This document shows positions 47,679-56,598 of a stretch of 64,000 nt of DNA, piece after piece. Position 1 is the first letter of the stretch; every line of letters begins with the position of its first letter. The notes below the pieces were generated by a model. It was not told the origin of the DNA. It searched no databases and was given only the letters and a program-made list of their open reading frames with translations. Position numbers and translations under genes: made by a program. This stretch comes from Hymenobacter sp. J193 (GTDB taxonomy: Bacteria > Bacteroidota > Bacteroidia > Cytophagales > Hymenobacteraceae): positions 3,426,001 to 3,490,000 of the forward strand of contig NZ_JAJONE010000001.1 in NCBI RefSeq assembly GCF_024700075.1, given 5' to 3'.

Positions 47679-49076
47679 TCACGCCTGCCGCAGCTGTGCG
47701 CCCAGGTAGTGCGCCAACTCGGCTGCCTGCTGCCGCAATTCCGGCACGGCCGTCGACTCGAAGGATTGCGGGCGCCGGCTGGCTCCCAGCGTGAACAGGA
47801 CGCTGGAAATGGTTTTATCAGCCTGAATGAGGCCCCCATGCACATCGGTGAGCAGACCTAGCCGTAGCGGGTCGGGCTGGAGTAAGCCGGCCTGGCGCAT
47901 CTGCACAATGAGTGGTTCCTGAATCCGGGTGTAGTCCAGCAGCGGGCCGGTGCAGGCAATGACGTGCTGCGCCGTTAGTTTGCTGATGTGGCTGCCGTGC
48001 CGGGCGTGTACTCGTAGCGCCTCGCCCAGCGGTTCAATGTGCTGCACCCGGCCTATGTGCTGAGTGAGTTGCCCGCTGCGTTGCATTTCTTCCAGTAACG
48101 CCACGTTTTGCGGAGGGCTGCGGTGGCGCACGGTTGTCCAGAAAGACGCCAGATGCCGCAGAAACCGGCTTTGCTCTGCCTGGGGCCAGGCCATCCAGAT
48201 TCGACCTAAGTCGGGCCGCAGTGAGTCCAGCACCGGGCGCCAGTCAATGCCTCCGGCAGCGGCCCGCCGGATTTCCTGGCGCACGGCGCGCAGTACGCAG
48301 CCTACGCTGATAAGGCCGCGCAGGCTGCGGGTATAGAACTCGGGGTAAGCCGGCTGAACGGCTATATGCGGCGCAGGCCAGCGTCCGTGGCCGGAAACCA
48401 CCATGATGGGCCCTTGATGCCCCTGAGCCCGCAAGCCCAGCACCACGTCTACTGCCGTCAGCCCCGAGCCAATCAGCAGCACTGAATCGTGAATGGCAAT
48501 AGTGCGCAGTGCCCCCGGCTCCCAGGGGCTGCCATGAAACCCGGGGTGGGAAAGGTACCGGCCGTCGGTTGATCGGGCGGGGGGCAGCGGCGGAAAATTG
48601 CCTAATGCCAGCACTACCGCGTCACTTACGAGCTGTGTGCCCGAGGCCAGCTCCACGGTAGCAGCTTGGCCTGCGGCAGCCGGAAGTACGGAGCTGGCGT
48701 GGGTTTGGTGCCAGTGAAACCGCAGCCCATTAGCCGCCGGCGTGGGCAGCAGCGCCTGAGTCATTTCCTGCACGTAGCGGCCGTACAGCTGGCGCGGGCA
48801 GAAGGCCTGAGCGTCGGCGGCAGGTTCGTTGCGGCCAAGCCACTCGATGAAGTGAGCAGGCTCGTCGGCCAGGAGGCTGAGTGCGCGGGCCCGGACATTC
48901 AGCAGGTACTCGGGCCGGTCGGCGCTATAGGCCAGGCCGCGCCCGAGCACCGGGCGCGGCTCCACAATATGCACGTCGCCACAGTAGGAGCCGGGTAAGC
49001 GGGCCAGGTGAGCCGCCAGCGCCGACCCGGAAAATCCTCCACCCAGAATGGTAATAACACTGCGTGGCACCGGCAA
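47679..49076 (-). CDS. FAD/NAD(P)-binding protein (hydroxyacylglutathione-reductase-like fold)
   Basis: A 465-residue protein. The N-terminal dinucleotide motif ITILGGGFSGSALAAHLAR, the GRGLAYS motif, VLLIGSGLTAVDVVLGL (about 190) and the ATG-like CTGP region identify the FAD-NAD(P)-binding family of PF13454 type. Such proteins are often fused to or partner small-molecule oxidases; the reaction here is unknown. The start is a TTG; a GTG two codons later is an alternative. Confidence 0.85.
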   Translation of the reverse strand: MPVPRSVITILGGGFSGSALAAHLARLPGSYCGDVHIVEPRPVLGRGLAYSADRPEYLLNVRARALSLLADEPAHFIEWLGRNEPAADAQAFCPRQLYGRYVQEMTQALLPTPAANGLRFHWHQTHASSVLPAAAGQAATVELASGTQLVSDAVVLALGNFPPLPPARSTDGRYLSHPGFHGSPWEPGALRTIAIHDSVLLIGSGLTAVDVVLGLRAQGHQGPIMVVSGHGRWPAPHIAVQPAYPEFYTRSLRGLISVGCVLRAVRQEIRRAAAGGIDWRPVLDSLRPDLGRIWMAWPQAEQSRFLRHLASFWTTVRHRSPPQNVALLEEMQRSGQLTQHIGRVQHIEPLGEALRVHARHGSHISKLTAQHVIACTGPLLDYTRIQEPLIVQMRQAGLLQPDPLRLGLLTDVHGGLIQADKTISSVLFTLGASRRPQSFESTAVPELRQQAAELAHYLGAQLRQA

Positions 49077-49318
49077 AATTGTTAAAGGCAGTTGGTAGGC
49101 TTCGTTCGAAATGAAAGATGCCTACAGGAAACCGCTACAACGAGTTCCTCCGCCTAAAAGGTAGTGCCCAAATGCATGCAGCCTGCCCGTATCCTCAGTG
49201 CCAGCTGCCCGGACAATGGGTGCCGGATTGGACGTCAGGATATTAGACTCAGTGTATAAGATTATGGCAGCCGCAAGCTGAGCGTTGGAACGTAGCTTGA
49301 TCCATCCGCATCCGCTGG

Positions 49319-50287
49319 TTAATAGTAGGCGCCGGGCATCAGGTAGTTGCGCACGTAGTCATGGATGCCGTCTTCCAGGCGCGTGAATGGCCGGTCGTAG
49401 CCAATGCTGCGCAGCTTGCGCATATCGGCTTCGGTGAAGTACTGATACTTGTCGCGGATGTCCTCGGGCGTATCCTTGAAGTGGATGTCAGCCGTAAGAT
49501 CCAGCGCGGCGAAGGTGTTCAGCGCCAGGTCCAGGAAAGTGCGGGCCTCGCCGGTGCCCAGGTTGTAGATGCCCGAGTGCTGACGGTGATGCATCAGGAA
49601 GTAGCACACTTCCACCACATCCTTCACGTACACAAAGTCGCGCATCTGCCCGCCATCGGTGTAATCGGGGTTATGGGACTTGAACAGCACCATTGAGCCG
49701 CTTTGCCGAATCTGCTCGAAGGCGTGCAGAATCACGGAGGCCATGCGGCCCTTGTGGTACTCGTTGGGGCCGTACACGTTGAAGAACTTCAGCCCGGCCC
49801 AGAAAAACGGCTTTTCCGTTTGCTGCACGGCCCAGTTGTCGAAGTCGTTCTTGGAGTCGCCGTAGGGGTTGAGAGGACGGTAAAGCGGCAGCAGCGCTTC
49901 GTCCTGGTCGGAGTAGCCGAGCGTACCTGAGCCGTAGGTAGCTGCCGAGGAAGCGTATACCAGCGGGAGCTGGTAGCGCACGCAGGCCTGCCACATCTGC
50001 TTGCTATAGTCGAGGTTGAGCAAGTCCAGCACGGCGCGGTCCTGCTCCGTGGTGTCGGTGCGGGCACCCAGGTGAAAGATGAACTCCACCTGCTCGTGGT
50101 TGACATCGAGCCAGTCGAAAAACTCGCCCCGGTCTACGTACTCGCGCAGGCGCTTGCCCTGCAGGTTGGCCAGCTTGCGCTCCACGGAAAAGTTATCGAC
50201 CACCACCACATCGTTGAAGTTGGCGGCATTGAGGCGGGTGACAAGGCAGCTGGCAATAAAGCCGGCCGCACCGGTTACAACAATCAT
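49319..50287 (-). CDS. rfaD: ADP-L-glycero-D-manno-heptose 6-epimerase
   Basis: A 322-residue SDR-type epimerase. The cofactor motif is MIVVTGAAGFIASCLV, and the family-specific HLGARTDTTEQD (about 75) and YGDSKNDFD (catalytic Tyr/Lys about 140) are intact, with the FFNVYGPNEYHKGRMASV signature of HldD. It makes the heptose used in LPS core. A good promoter (TACCTTTG at 50306-50313 on the minus strand) lies 18 bases upstream. Confidence 0.96.
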   Translation of the reverse strand: MIVVTGAAGFIASCLVTRLNAANFNDVVVVDNFSVERKLANLQGKRLREYVDRGEFFDWLDVNHEQVEFIFHLGARTDTTEQDRAVLDLLNLDYSKQMWQACVRYQLPLVYASSAATYGSGTLGYSDQDEALLPLYRPLNPYGDSKNDFDNWAVQQTEKPFFWAGLKFFNVYGPNEYHKGRMASVILHAFEQIRQSGSMVLFKSHNPDYTDGGQMRDFVYVKDVVEVCYFLMHHRQHSGIYNLGTGEARTFLDLALNTFAALDLTADIHFKDTPEDIRDKYQYFTEADMRKLRSIGYDRPFTRLEDGIHDYVRNYLMPGAYY

Positions 50288-50305
50288 AGGGCAGAATATT
50301 TACGT

Positions 50306-50313
50306 CAAAGGTA
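50306..50313 (-). promoter_or_regulatory. Probable -7 box for rfaD
   Basis: TACCTTTG on the minus strand, close before the ATG. Confidence 0.55.
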
Positions 50314-50328
50314 GGCGGTTGCCAGGAT

Positions 50329-50459
50329 TCAGTTGCCAGTTGAGAGTTGCCAGTTATCAGTTGATCAAAGAACCGACGGTTACACAGTCGCCGCCCTTAT
50401 CGTCGTAATCGTCCCCAAAATCCGTGGAATCCACTGAAATCCGCGCGAATCCGTGGTCT
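50329..50459. repeat. Two short intergenic repeat types
   Basis: TTGCCAGTTGAGAGTTGCCAG-type copies (50329-50375) are followed by AATCC-type copies (50418-50459: TCCGTGGAATCCACTGAAAT...). Both styles recur in intergenic DNA of this window and of related genomes. Confidence 0.5.
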
Positions 50460-50466
50460 ATCTTTG
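50459..50466 (+). promoter_or_regulatory. -7 box for a likely leaderless transcript (BtuF-like gene)
   Basis: TATCTTTG ends five bases before the ATG at 50472. A start of transcription at the ATG is predicted. Confidence 0.45.
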
Positions 50467-50471
50467 CCGCC

Positions 50472-51392
50472 ATGTGCTTTTCCCTTCGCCGACTGCTGCC
50501 CGTTGGTTTTCTCCTGAGCTGCCTGGTGGCTTGTCAGCCGGAACAAACGAGTTCCACCACGCCGGCTGCTACCACGCACTGGGTAACCGATGACCTCGGC
50601 CACCGCCTGCAGCTACCCACGCAGCCCCGCCGTGTCATGGCCCTGGCGCCATCCATGACGGAAATGCTCTACGCCGTGGCCGATACGGCTACCATCGTGG
50701 CCCGCACCCAGGTGTGCGACTTCCCAAGGGCCGCCCTGCGTAAGCCCGTAGTGAATAGCTACCCGTTGGATATGGAAAAGCTCGTGGCCCTGCACCCCGA
50801 TGTGGTTTTTACCGTGGAAGGCATTACGTCCCAGGATGATGTGGCGCGGCTGCAGCAGCTGGGCGTGCCGGTCTATTGCCAGCGTTATACTACTGTCGAA
50901 GACATCTTTCGGGGCATGCAGAGCCTGGGCCAGCTGCTGGGCCGCTCCGGTCCCGCCCGCCACCTCACAGATTCCCTGCGCACGGCCCTGCAAGCTATTC
51001 AACGCACTGCCCCCACGGCGGCAAGGAGGCCGCGGGTGCTGGCTATTACCTGGCAGGACCCCATCTACGTATATGGGCAGAACACGCTGTTTACCGATAA
51101 GATCCAGCTGGCCGGGGGGCAAAACGCCCTCACGGAGGTTTTTGCCCAACCATACCCGGCTCTCACCCGGGAGTATATTCTGCGCCTGAATCCTGAGGTG
51201 CTGCTGGGCGGCCGTTTTGGGCAGCTTGATAGTACGTTTTTCAAGTCATATCCCGAACTTCGCCGCATTCAGGCCTTTCAGAACCGGCGCGTGTTTGCCG
51301 TTACGGGCAACCTGATGGAGCGACCCGGACCGCGCGTGGTGGAGTCGGTGCGGGAGCTGCAGCGGCTGCTCCAACAGCCGGCGCGGCCATGA
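50472..51392 (+). CDS. ABC transporter substrate-binding lipoprotein, BtuF/iron-chelate type
   Basis: A 306-residue protein with a lipobox (LVAC, about residue 22). The periplasmic-binding-2 fold is clear: PRRVMALAPSMTEMLYAV, DMEKLVALHPDVVFT, VPVYCQRYTTVEDI, and a C-terminal ALTREYILRLNPEVLLG. It captures cobalamin or an iron chelate in the periplasm and hands it to the permease encoded immediately downstream with a 4-base ATGA overlap. No ATPase gene is present here, so that subunit must be encoded elsewhere. The ATG at MCFSLRR is used. Confidence 0.88.
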   Translation: MCFSLRRLLPVGFLLSCLVACQPEQTSSTTPAATTHWVTDDLGHRLQLPTQPRRVMALAPSMTEMLYAVADTATIVARTQVCDFPRAALRKPVVNSYPLDMEKLVALHPDVVFTVEGITSQDDVARLQQLGVPVYCQRYTTVEDIFRGMQSLGQLLGRSGPARHLTDSLRTALQAIQRTAPTAARRPRVLAITWQDPIYVYGQNTLFTDKIQLAGGQNALTEVFAQPYPALTREYILRLNPEVLLGGRFGQLDSTFFKSYPELRRIQAFQNRRVFAVTGNLMERPGPRVVESVRELQRLLQQPARP

Positions 51393-52393
51393 AGAACGGG
51401 CAGGCAGGTCTTTGGCTGCTGCTGGGCAGCGGCGCGCTGCTGGGGCTGCTGTTGCTAGGGCTGCGCGTGGGCTCCTTTGCCATCGACTTCGACCTGATGC
51501 GCCGTGCCATGCTGCACTACGACCCCACCGAGCCCGCCCAATTGGTGCTAGTGCAGCTGCGGCTTCCCCGGCTGCTGCTGGCTGTGCTGGCCGGCGCCGG
51601 CCTGGCCGTGAGCGGCTACCTCATGCAGGCCATGGTAAATAACTCCCTGGCCGACCCTTATCTGCTGGGCACGGCCTCAGGCGCGGGGCTAGGAGCGGTG
51701 CTGTGCTTCGCGCTGCTGCCTACACTTACCTGGGCCGGCATCTACCTGCCGCCGGTGGCCGCTCTGCTGGGCGCCCTGGGCACTACCTTGGTGGTGGTAG
51801 CCCTGGGGATGGACCGGGGCCAGCTCAGGCCCGCGCCGCTGCTGCTGGGCGGCATAGCCGTCGGTTCCCTGGCTACGGCCATTGGCGGCCTGCTCACGTT
51901 CCTTTCCGATACGCCCGACAAGCTGCGCACCGTCACGTTCTGGGCAATGGGTAGCTTCGAGCGGGCCGGCTGGAACCTACTGCCGTACCCGGCGCTGGCC
52001 CTGGCAGGCACGCTGGGTCTATTTGCGTTTCTGCAGAAGGACCTGGCCATTCTGCTGCTGGGTGAAGAGCGGGCCGAGGCGCTGGGCGTGCCGGTAGCGC
52101 GCCTGCGTTGGATTCTGATAGTATCGGCCTCGGTGCTCACGGGCTGCGTAGTGGCCTTGTGCGGCCCTATTGGCTTTGTGGGGCTGATGATGCCGCACGT
52201 CACGCGCTGGCTGCTGGGCGTGACGGGGCGCTGGAATTTGCTGGTGTGCGCGCTGCTGGGCGGTTGCTTTCTGCTGGCCTGCGACTTACTGGCCCGCTTG
52301 CTCTATCCGCCGGCCGGCGTGCCCGTTGGTATCGTTACGGCCCTGTTCGGCGTACCGTTCTTCGTATATTTGCTGCGGAAAAAGGGGACTTAG
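51389..52393 (+). CDS. FecCD-type ABC permease (BtuC-like)
   Basis: A 334-residue protein with about nine membrane segments, of the FecCD/BtuC family: QLRLPRLLLAVLAGAGLAVSGYLMQA, the GTASGAGLGAV motif, and the ATPase-contact loop with IGFVGLMMPHVTRWLLG. It is the channel subunit for the substrate-binding protein whose gene overlaps it by four bases. The last codons run into a short GGGACTTAG-type repeat that also appears just before queD. Confidence 0.9.
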   Translation: MKNGQAGLWLLLGSGALLGLLLLGLRVGSFAIDFDLMRRAMLHYDPTEPAQLVLVQLRLPRLLLAVLAGAGLAVSGYLMQAMVNNSLADPYLLGTASGAGLGAVLCFALLPTLTWAGIYLPPVAALLGALGTTLVVVALGMDRGQLRPAPLLLGGIAVGSLATAIGGLLTFLSDTPDKLRTVTFWAMGSFERAGWNLLPYPALALAGTLGLFAFLQKDLAILLLGEERAEALGVPVARLRWILIVSASVLTGCVVALCGPIGFVGLMMPHVTRWLLGVTGRWNLLVCALLGGCFLLACDLLARLLYPPAGVPVGIVTALFGVPFFVYLLRKKGT

Positions 52394-52465
52394 AGACTCA
52401 GGAACTTGGGGATTTGGTTGCTGCCGGCCGCGTTTTGGCCTACTGCAAACCAGGCCGCAAGTGCT

Positions 52466-52500
52466 CCAAGTCCCTAAGTCCCCAAGTCCCTAAGTCCCTC
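52466..52500. repeat. Short direct repeat AAGTCCCTAAG type
   Basis: Three or four AGTCCC units lie directly before queD, and an opposite copy lies at the end of the permease gene (52383-52410). Confidence 0.65.
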
Positions 52501-52503
52501 TAC

Positions 52504-52920
52504 ATGATTTACGTCAGCCGACAGGAACACTTCAACGCCGCGCACAAGCTGTACAACCCGGCCTGGAGCGAGGAGCGCAACAAGGAAGTGTTCGGCCCCT
52601 GCTCCAATACCAACTGGCACGGCCACAACTTCGACCTCATCGTGACGGTGAAAGGCATGCCCAGCCCCGATACCGGCTTTGTAGTGGATTTGAAAGCCCT
52701 CAGCAGCCTCATCCGCGAGCATATCATTGCCCAGGTCGACCACAAAAACCTGAATCTTGACGTGCCCTTTATGACTGGCAAGCTTGCCAGCACTGAAAAC
52801 CTGGTTTTGGCTTTCTGGGAAATTCTGCAGCGTGAGCTGCCGCGTATCACCACGGCCCAGCTGCATTGCCTTAAGCTTTACGAAACACCCCGCAACTTCG
52901 TGGAGTACTACGGCGAGTAG
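52504..52920 (+). CDS. queD: 6-carboxytetrahydropterin synthase
   Basis: A 138-residue protein of the PTPS/QueD family. Zinc-binding His of HFNAAHKL (about 10), the catalytic Cys and following His of FGPCSNTNWHGHNF (about 30-42), HKNLN (about 79) and ENLVLAFW are all present. It makes 6-carboxytetrahydropterin for queuosine (7-deazaguanine) biosynthesis from dihydroneopterin triphosphate. The rest of that pathway is not in the window. It follows the permease gene on the same strand. Confidence 0.93.
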   Translation: MIYVSRQEHFNAAHKLYNPAWSEERNKEVFGPCSNTNWHGHNFDLIVTVKGMPSPDTGFVVDLKALSSLIREHIIAQVDHKNLNLDVPFMTGKLASTENLVLAFWEILQRELPRITTAQLHCLKLYETPRNFVEYYGE

Positions 52921-53011
52921 CCAGCTAAAAGGCTGCCGGGCTGAATAGTCATTTGATAGGCTATGAGCTCAGCAAGCTATTCAACCATTTCACCATTCAA
53001 CTATCCAGCAC

Positions 53012-54121
53012 TTGAAATACTACCTGATAGCAGGCGAACGGTCCGGGGATTTTCACGCGGCTAATCTGATGCTGGCTCTACAGCAGCAGGACCCGGAGGC
53101 CGAATTTCGGTTTTGGGGCGGTGAACAGATGCAGGCCATTGGCGGCGAGCTGGTGCACCACTATCAGGAAATGGCCATTATGGGCTTTTGGGAAGCGGCT
53201 ACCAGCCTGCTTAAGTTTCGTGGCTACCTCAAGGAAGCCCAGCGCGACCTGCTTTCCTGGAAGCCGGACGTGGTAATTCTGGTAGACTACGCCGGCTTCA
53301 ACATGCGCATTGCTAAGTTTGCCAAGGCGCAGGGCATCAAAACGTTCTACTATATCTCGCCCAAAATATGGGCCTGGAACCAGGGCCGCGTGCATCAGGT
53401 GAAGAAGGTGGTAGACCGGATGTTCGTGATTCTGCCTTTTGAGCAGGAGTTCTACCAGGGCTTCGACTACAAAGTGGACTACATCGGCAACCCCACCTCC
53501 GATGCCGTGGCCGAGCACCCGGTGAGTGCGGATTTCTACCAGCGCAACCACCTCGACCCGGAGCGGCCCATTATTGCGGTGCTGCCCGGCTCGCGCAAGC
53601 AGGAAATCGAGGAAATGCTCTTCGAAATGACGGCTATTATTCCGCCTTTTCTGGATTATCAGTTCATCGTGGCCGGCGTCGATAACCTCGACGCAAACTA
53701 TTACGCCCACTTTGAGCGCAACAACGTGCGCATCATCTTCGACCAGACCTACGACCTGCTGGCCCACGCCAAAGCGGCTCTCGTTACCAGCGGCACGGCC
53801 ACGCTGGAAACAGCCCTGTTCGACGTGCCGCAAGTGGTGTGCTACCGCACCAGCGCCGTGTCGTACGCCATCAGCAAGGCCGTCATCAAGGTGAAGTTCA
53901 TTTCCCTGGTCAACCTCATTGCAGGCCGGGAAGTTGTGAAGGAACTCATCCAAGGCGACTTCAACGCCCGTAACCTCGTTATGGAACTCAAAAAGGTTAC
54001 CGCCGACGAGGACTTCATTGCCCGGCAGAAAGCCGGCTACGCCGAAATCCGCGCGAAGCTAGGCCAGCAGCGCGCCGCCGAAAAAGCTGCCAAGCTGATG
54101 GTGGGATATTTGAAAGGGTAA
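53012..54121 (+). CDS. lpxB: Lipid-A-disaccharide synthase
   Basis: A 369-residue GT19 enzyme. The N terminus MKYYLIAGERSGDFHAANLM (TTG start; the GEASGDxHA-type motif is family-defining), VDYAGFNMRIAKFAK, YYISPKIWAWNQGRV, VLPGSRKQEIEE and TSGTATLETALF are all diagnostic. It joins UDP-2,3-diacylglucosamine and lipid X to form the lipid A disaccharide on the inner face of the inner membrane. The short AT-rich stretch before it contains TTCAACCATTTCAC-type repeats. It is closed by a perfect palindromic terminator. Confidence 0.97.
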   Translation: MKYYLIAGERSGDFHAANLMLALQQQDPEAEFRFWGGEQMQAIGGELVHHYQEMAIMGFWEAATSLLKFRGYLKEAQRDLLSWKPDVVILVDYAGFNMRIAKFAKAQGIKTFYYISPKIWAWNQGRVHQVKKVVDRMFVILPFEQEFYQGFDYKVDYIGNPTSDAVAEHPVSADFYQRNHLDPERPIIAVLPGSRKQEIEEMLFEMTAIIPPFLDYQFIVAGVDNLDANYYAHFERNNVRIIFDQTYDLLAHAKAALVTSGTATLETALFDVPQVVCYRTSAVSYAISKAVIKVKFISLVNLIAGREVVKELIQGDFNARNLVMELKKVTADEDFIARQKAGYAEIRAKLGQQRAAEKAAKLMVGYLKG

Positions 54122-54168
54122 AATAGTGTGTAAGCGTTATTGATAACTTGGCTTAAACTGAAAGGATA

Positions 54169-54210
54169 TTAAAAAAGCGCGGCGCCTGATCAGGCGCCGC
54201 GCTTTTTTAA
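54169..54210. terminator. Bidirectional terminator, perfect 21-bp palindrome
   Basis: Arms 54169-54189 and 54190-54210 are exact complements with A and T runs at both ends, between convergent lpxB and clpX. Confidence 0.93.
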
Positions 54211-54225
54211 TAAAGCTGCGACTAT

Positions 54226-55449
54226 CTACGCTGCGCGTAGTTGCTTCAGCGGGGAGCTTTCGAACTTGCTGCGGGCGTATTCCTCATCGATGATGAGTTC
54301 CTGCACGCCTTCCTCGGAGGGCATATCGAACATGGCGTCCGTCATAATGCTTTCGCAGATGCTGCGCAGTCCGCGGGCGCCGAGGCGGTACTCGTCGGCT
54401 TTCACCACAATGTACTCCAGCGCGCCTTCGGAGAAGCTCAACTGAATGTTCTCCATCTCGAACAGGCGCTGGTACTGCTTCACGATGGAGTTTTTGGGCT
54501 CCGTCAGGATTTTGCGCAGGGTAGCGTGGTCGAGCGGGTTGAGGTGGGTGAGTACGGGCAGGCGGCCAATAAGCTCGGGAATGAGGCCGAACTGCTTGAG
54601 GTCCATAGCCGTCACGTAGCGCAGGAAGTTCTCAGTGTCGATTTTATCTTCCAGCTGCGTCTTGGCAAAGCCCATGGGCTTGGTGTTGAGGCGGCTCTTG
54701 ATGATGCGCTCAATGCCCACAAAGGCCCCGCCGCAGATGAACAGGATGTTTTCGGTGTTCACCGTAATCATCTTCTGCTCGGGGTGCTTGCGGCCGCCGT
54801 GCGGGGGCACGTTCACGGTGGTACCTTCCAGCAGCTTCAGCATGGCTTGCTGCACACCCTCGCCGCTCACGTCGCGGGTGATGCTGGGGTTGTCGCTCTT
54901 GCGGGCAATCTTGTCGATTTCATCGATGTAGACGATGCCGCGCTCGGCTGCTTCCACGTTGTAGTCGGCGGCTTGCAGCAGGCGCGTGAGGATGCTTTCC
55001 ACGTCCTCGCCCACGTAGCCGGCCTCCGTCAGTACGGTGGCATCGGCAATGCAGAAAGGTACCTGCAGAATGTTGGCCAGCATGCGCGTGAGGAAGGTTT
55101 TGCCCGTGCCGGTTTCGCCCACCATGATGATGTTGGACTTCTCAATCACCACGTCGTCCTTCTGCGGTTTCTGCATCAGGCGCTTGTAGTGGTTGTACAC
55201 GGCCACCGACATCACCTTCTTGGCTTCGTCCTGGCCCACCACGTACTGGTCGAGGTACTCCTTCATCTCGCGGGGTTTCACGAGGTTGAATTTGGGTGTC
55301 TTCGAGTTGGAGCGAATCTTATTTTCTTCGTTCAGGATTTGCTGGGCCTGCCCCACGCACCGCTCGCAGATGTGGGCGTTGATGCCCGAAATCATTACGG
55401 TAACGTCTTTTTTGCTCTTGCCGCAGAAGGAGCACGTAATATCTGCCAT
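54226..55449 (-). CDS. clpX: ATP-dependent Clp protease ATP-binding subunit ClpX
   Basis: A 407-residue protein. An N-terminal C4 zinc finger (CSFCGKS and CERC), then Walker A GETGTGKT (about 113), Walker [11 protein letters not shown] (about 171), and [17 protein letters not shown] (sensor region about 288). It unfolds tagged proteins for ClpP, which is encoded just upstream on the same strand. A -7 box TACCTTTG lies about 57 bases upstream. Confidence 0.98.
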   Translation of the reverse strand: MADITCSFCGKSKKDVTVMISGINAHICERCVGQAQQILNEENKIRSNSKTPKFNLVKPREMKEYLDQYVVGQDEAKKVMSVAVYNHYKRLMQKPQKDDVVIEKSNIIMVGETGTGKTFLTRMLANILQVPFCIADATVLTEAGYVGEDVESILTRLLQAADYNVEAAERGIVYIDEIDKIARKSDNPSITRDVSGEGVQQAMLKLLEGTTVNVPPHGGRKHPEQKMITVNTENILFICGGAFVGIERIIKSRLNTKPMGFAKTQLEDKIDTENFLRYVTAMDLKQFGLIPELIGRLPVLTHLNPLDHATLRKILTEPKNSIVKQYQRLFEMENIQLSFSEGALEYIVVKADEYRLGARGLRSICESIMTDAMFDMPSEEGVQELIIDEEYARSKFESSPLKQLRAA

Positions 55450-55505
55450 GGATAGAAGACTCTCGGAAAAGGGGAGAAGTTGCCTGGCAGTAGCCGGGCA
55501 GCCCG

Positions 55506-55513
55506 CAAAGGTA
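55506..55513 (-). promoter_or_regulatory. Probable -7 box for clpX
   Basis: TACCTTTG on the minus strand, before clpX. Confidence 0.5.
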
Positions 55514-55578
55514 CAAAAACGAAAACGCCCCGCGCACCGGAAAAAGTGCCGAAGCAGCCGACGCCTACTTTAAAGCCA

Positions 55579-55618
55579 AAAAGCCCGCCGCTGATTTTCA
55601 GGTCAGTAGCGGGCTTTT
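55579..55618. terminator. Terminator hairpin between clpP and clpX
   Basis: AAAAGCCCGC and GCGGGCTTTT arms, with T-rich ends on both strands. Confidence 0.75.
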
Positions 55619-55620
55619 CA

Positions 55621-55688
55621 TTGTCATTTCGAACGAAGTGAGGAATCTGATTCTGTTCCCAGATTCCTCACTTCGTTCGGAATGACAA
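55621..55688. repeat. Inverted intergenic repeat, 29-bp arms
   Basis: Arms 55621-55649 and 55660-55688 are complementary with one mismatch (TTGTCATTtCGAACGAAGTG). It is a REP-like palindrome distinct from the one at 9048. Confidence 0.85.
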
Positions 55689-55699
55689 AAATCAGAGGC

Positions 55700-56407
55700 T
55701 TACGCGGATTTCTTTTCGAGCACTTCGTCGATGAGGCCGTACTCTTTGGCTTCGTCGGCACGCATCCAGTAGTCACGCTCCGAGTTGTCGTAGATTTCCT
55801 GGTAGGTTTTGCCGGTGTGCTTGGCCAGAATGTCGTACAGCTCTTTCTTGAGCTTGAGAATCTCGCGAGCGGTAATTTCAATGTCCGTCGACTGGCCTTG
55901 CGCGCCACCCGAAGGCTGGTGAATCATCACGCGGGCGTGGGGCAGGGCAGAGCGCTTGTCTTTGGCGCCCCCAGCCAGCAGTACGGCGCCCATGGAGGCG
56001 GCCAGGCCGGTGCAGATGGTAGCCACATCGGGGTTCACGTACTGCATCGTGTCATAGATACCGAGGCCGGCATACACCGAGCCACCCGGCGAGTTGATGT
56101 AGAGCAGAATGTCCTTCTTGGCATCGGCCGACTCCAGAAACAGCAGTTGAGCCGTGATGATGTTGGCAATGTAGTCGTCGACAGCAGTACCCAGGAACAC
56201 GATGCGGTCCATAATCAGGCGCGAAAACACGTCGATTTCGGCGAAGCGCGTGGGGCGTTCCTCAATTACGGAGCGCGTCATGCCGGTGGGCAGCATCATG
56301 CCGGAGCGCACCTGGCCTTCCACGTGCTGCAGGTATTGATCAACACCCAGGCCGCTCAGGCCCTGGCCTTTCACGGCGAACTTGCGGAACTCTTGTTTAT
56401 TCAGCAT
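55700..56407 (-). CDS. clpP: ATP-dependent Clp protease proteolytic subunit ClpP
   Basis: A 235-residue protein, including a short N-terminal extension before the conserved fold (MTRSVIEE). The catalytic Ser is in [11 protein letters not shown] (about 134), His in [11 protein letters not shown] (about 160), and the Asp later in the barrel. It cleaves proteins delivered by ClpX. The order tig-clpP-clpX in the direction of transcription is a common arrangement; each gene here has its own hairpin. Confidence 0.98.
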   Translation of the reverse strand: MLNKQEFRKFAVKGQGLSGLGVDQYLQHVEGQVRSGMMLPTGMTRSVIEERPTRFAEIDVFSRLIMDRIVFLGTAVDDYIANIITAQLLFLESADAKKDILLYINSPGGSVYAGLGIYDTMQYVNPDVATICTGLAASMGAVLLAGGAKDKRSALPHARVMIHQPSGGAQGQSTDIEITAREILKLKKELYDILAKHTGKTYQEIYDNSERDYWMRADEAKEYGLIDEVLEKKSA

Positions 56408-56536
56408 GAGGGAGAAAAATGTTAGAAGTTAGATCTGAGAACTTAGAAAGAAGATTACAGAACTGAGAATCGAAATGCCGAACAAACTAGGTTATCACCT
56501 CTAAGTTCTAGGCTCTATCTTCTCAGCTCTAAACAC

Positions 56537-56569
56537 AAAAAAGCCCCAACGGCAAGTAAGGGCTTTTTT
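56537..56569 (-). terminator. Terminator after tig
   Basis: AAAAAAGCCC pairs with GGGCTTTTTT, just after the stop of trigger factor. Confidence 0.75.
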
Positions 56570-56598
56570 GTTGGTTTGAAAACCGGGTCAGCTAGCGG

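Noticed and set aside
54241..55455. 404-residue frame opposite clpX
   Set aside because: Shadow frame; clpX on the other strand is complete and canonical.
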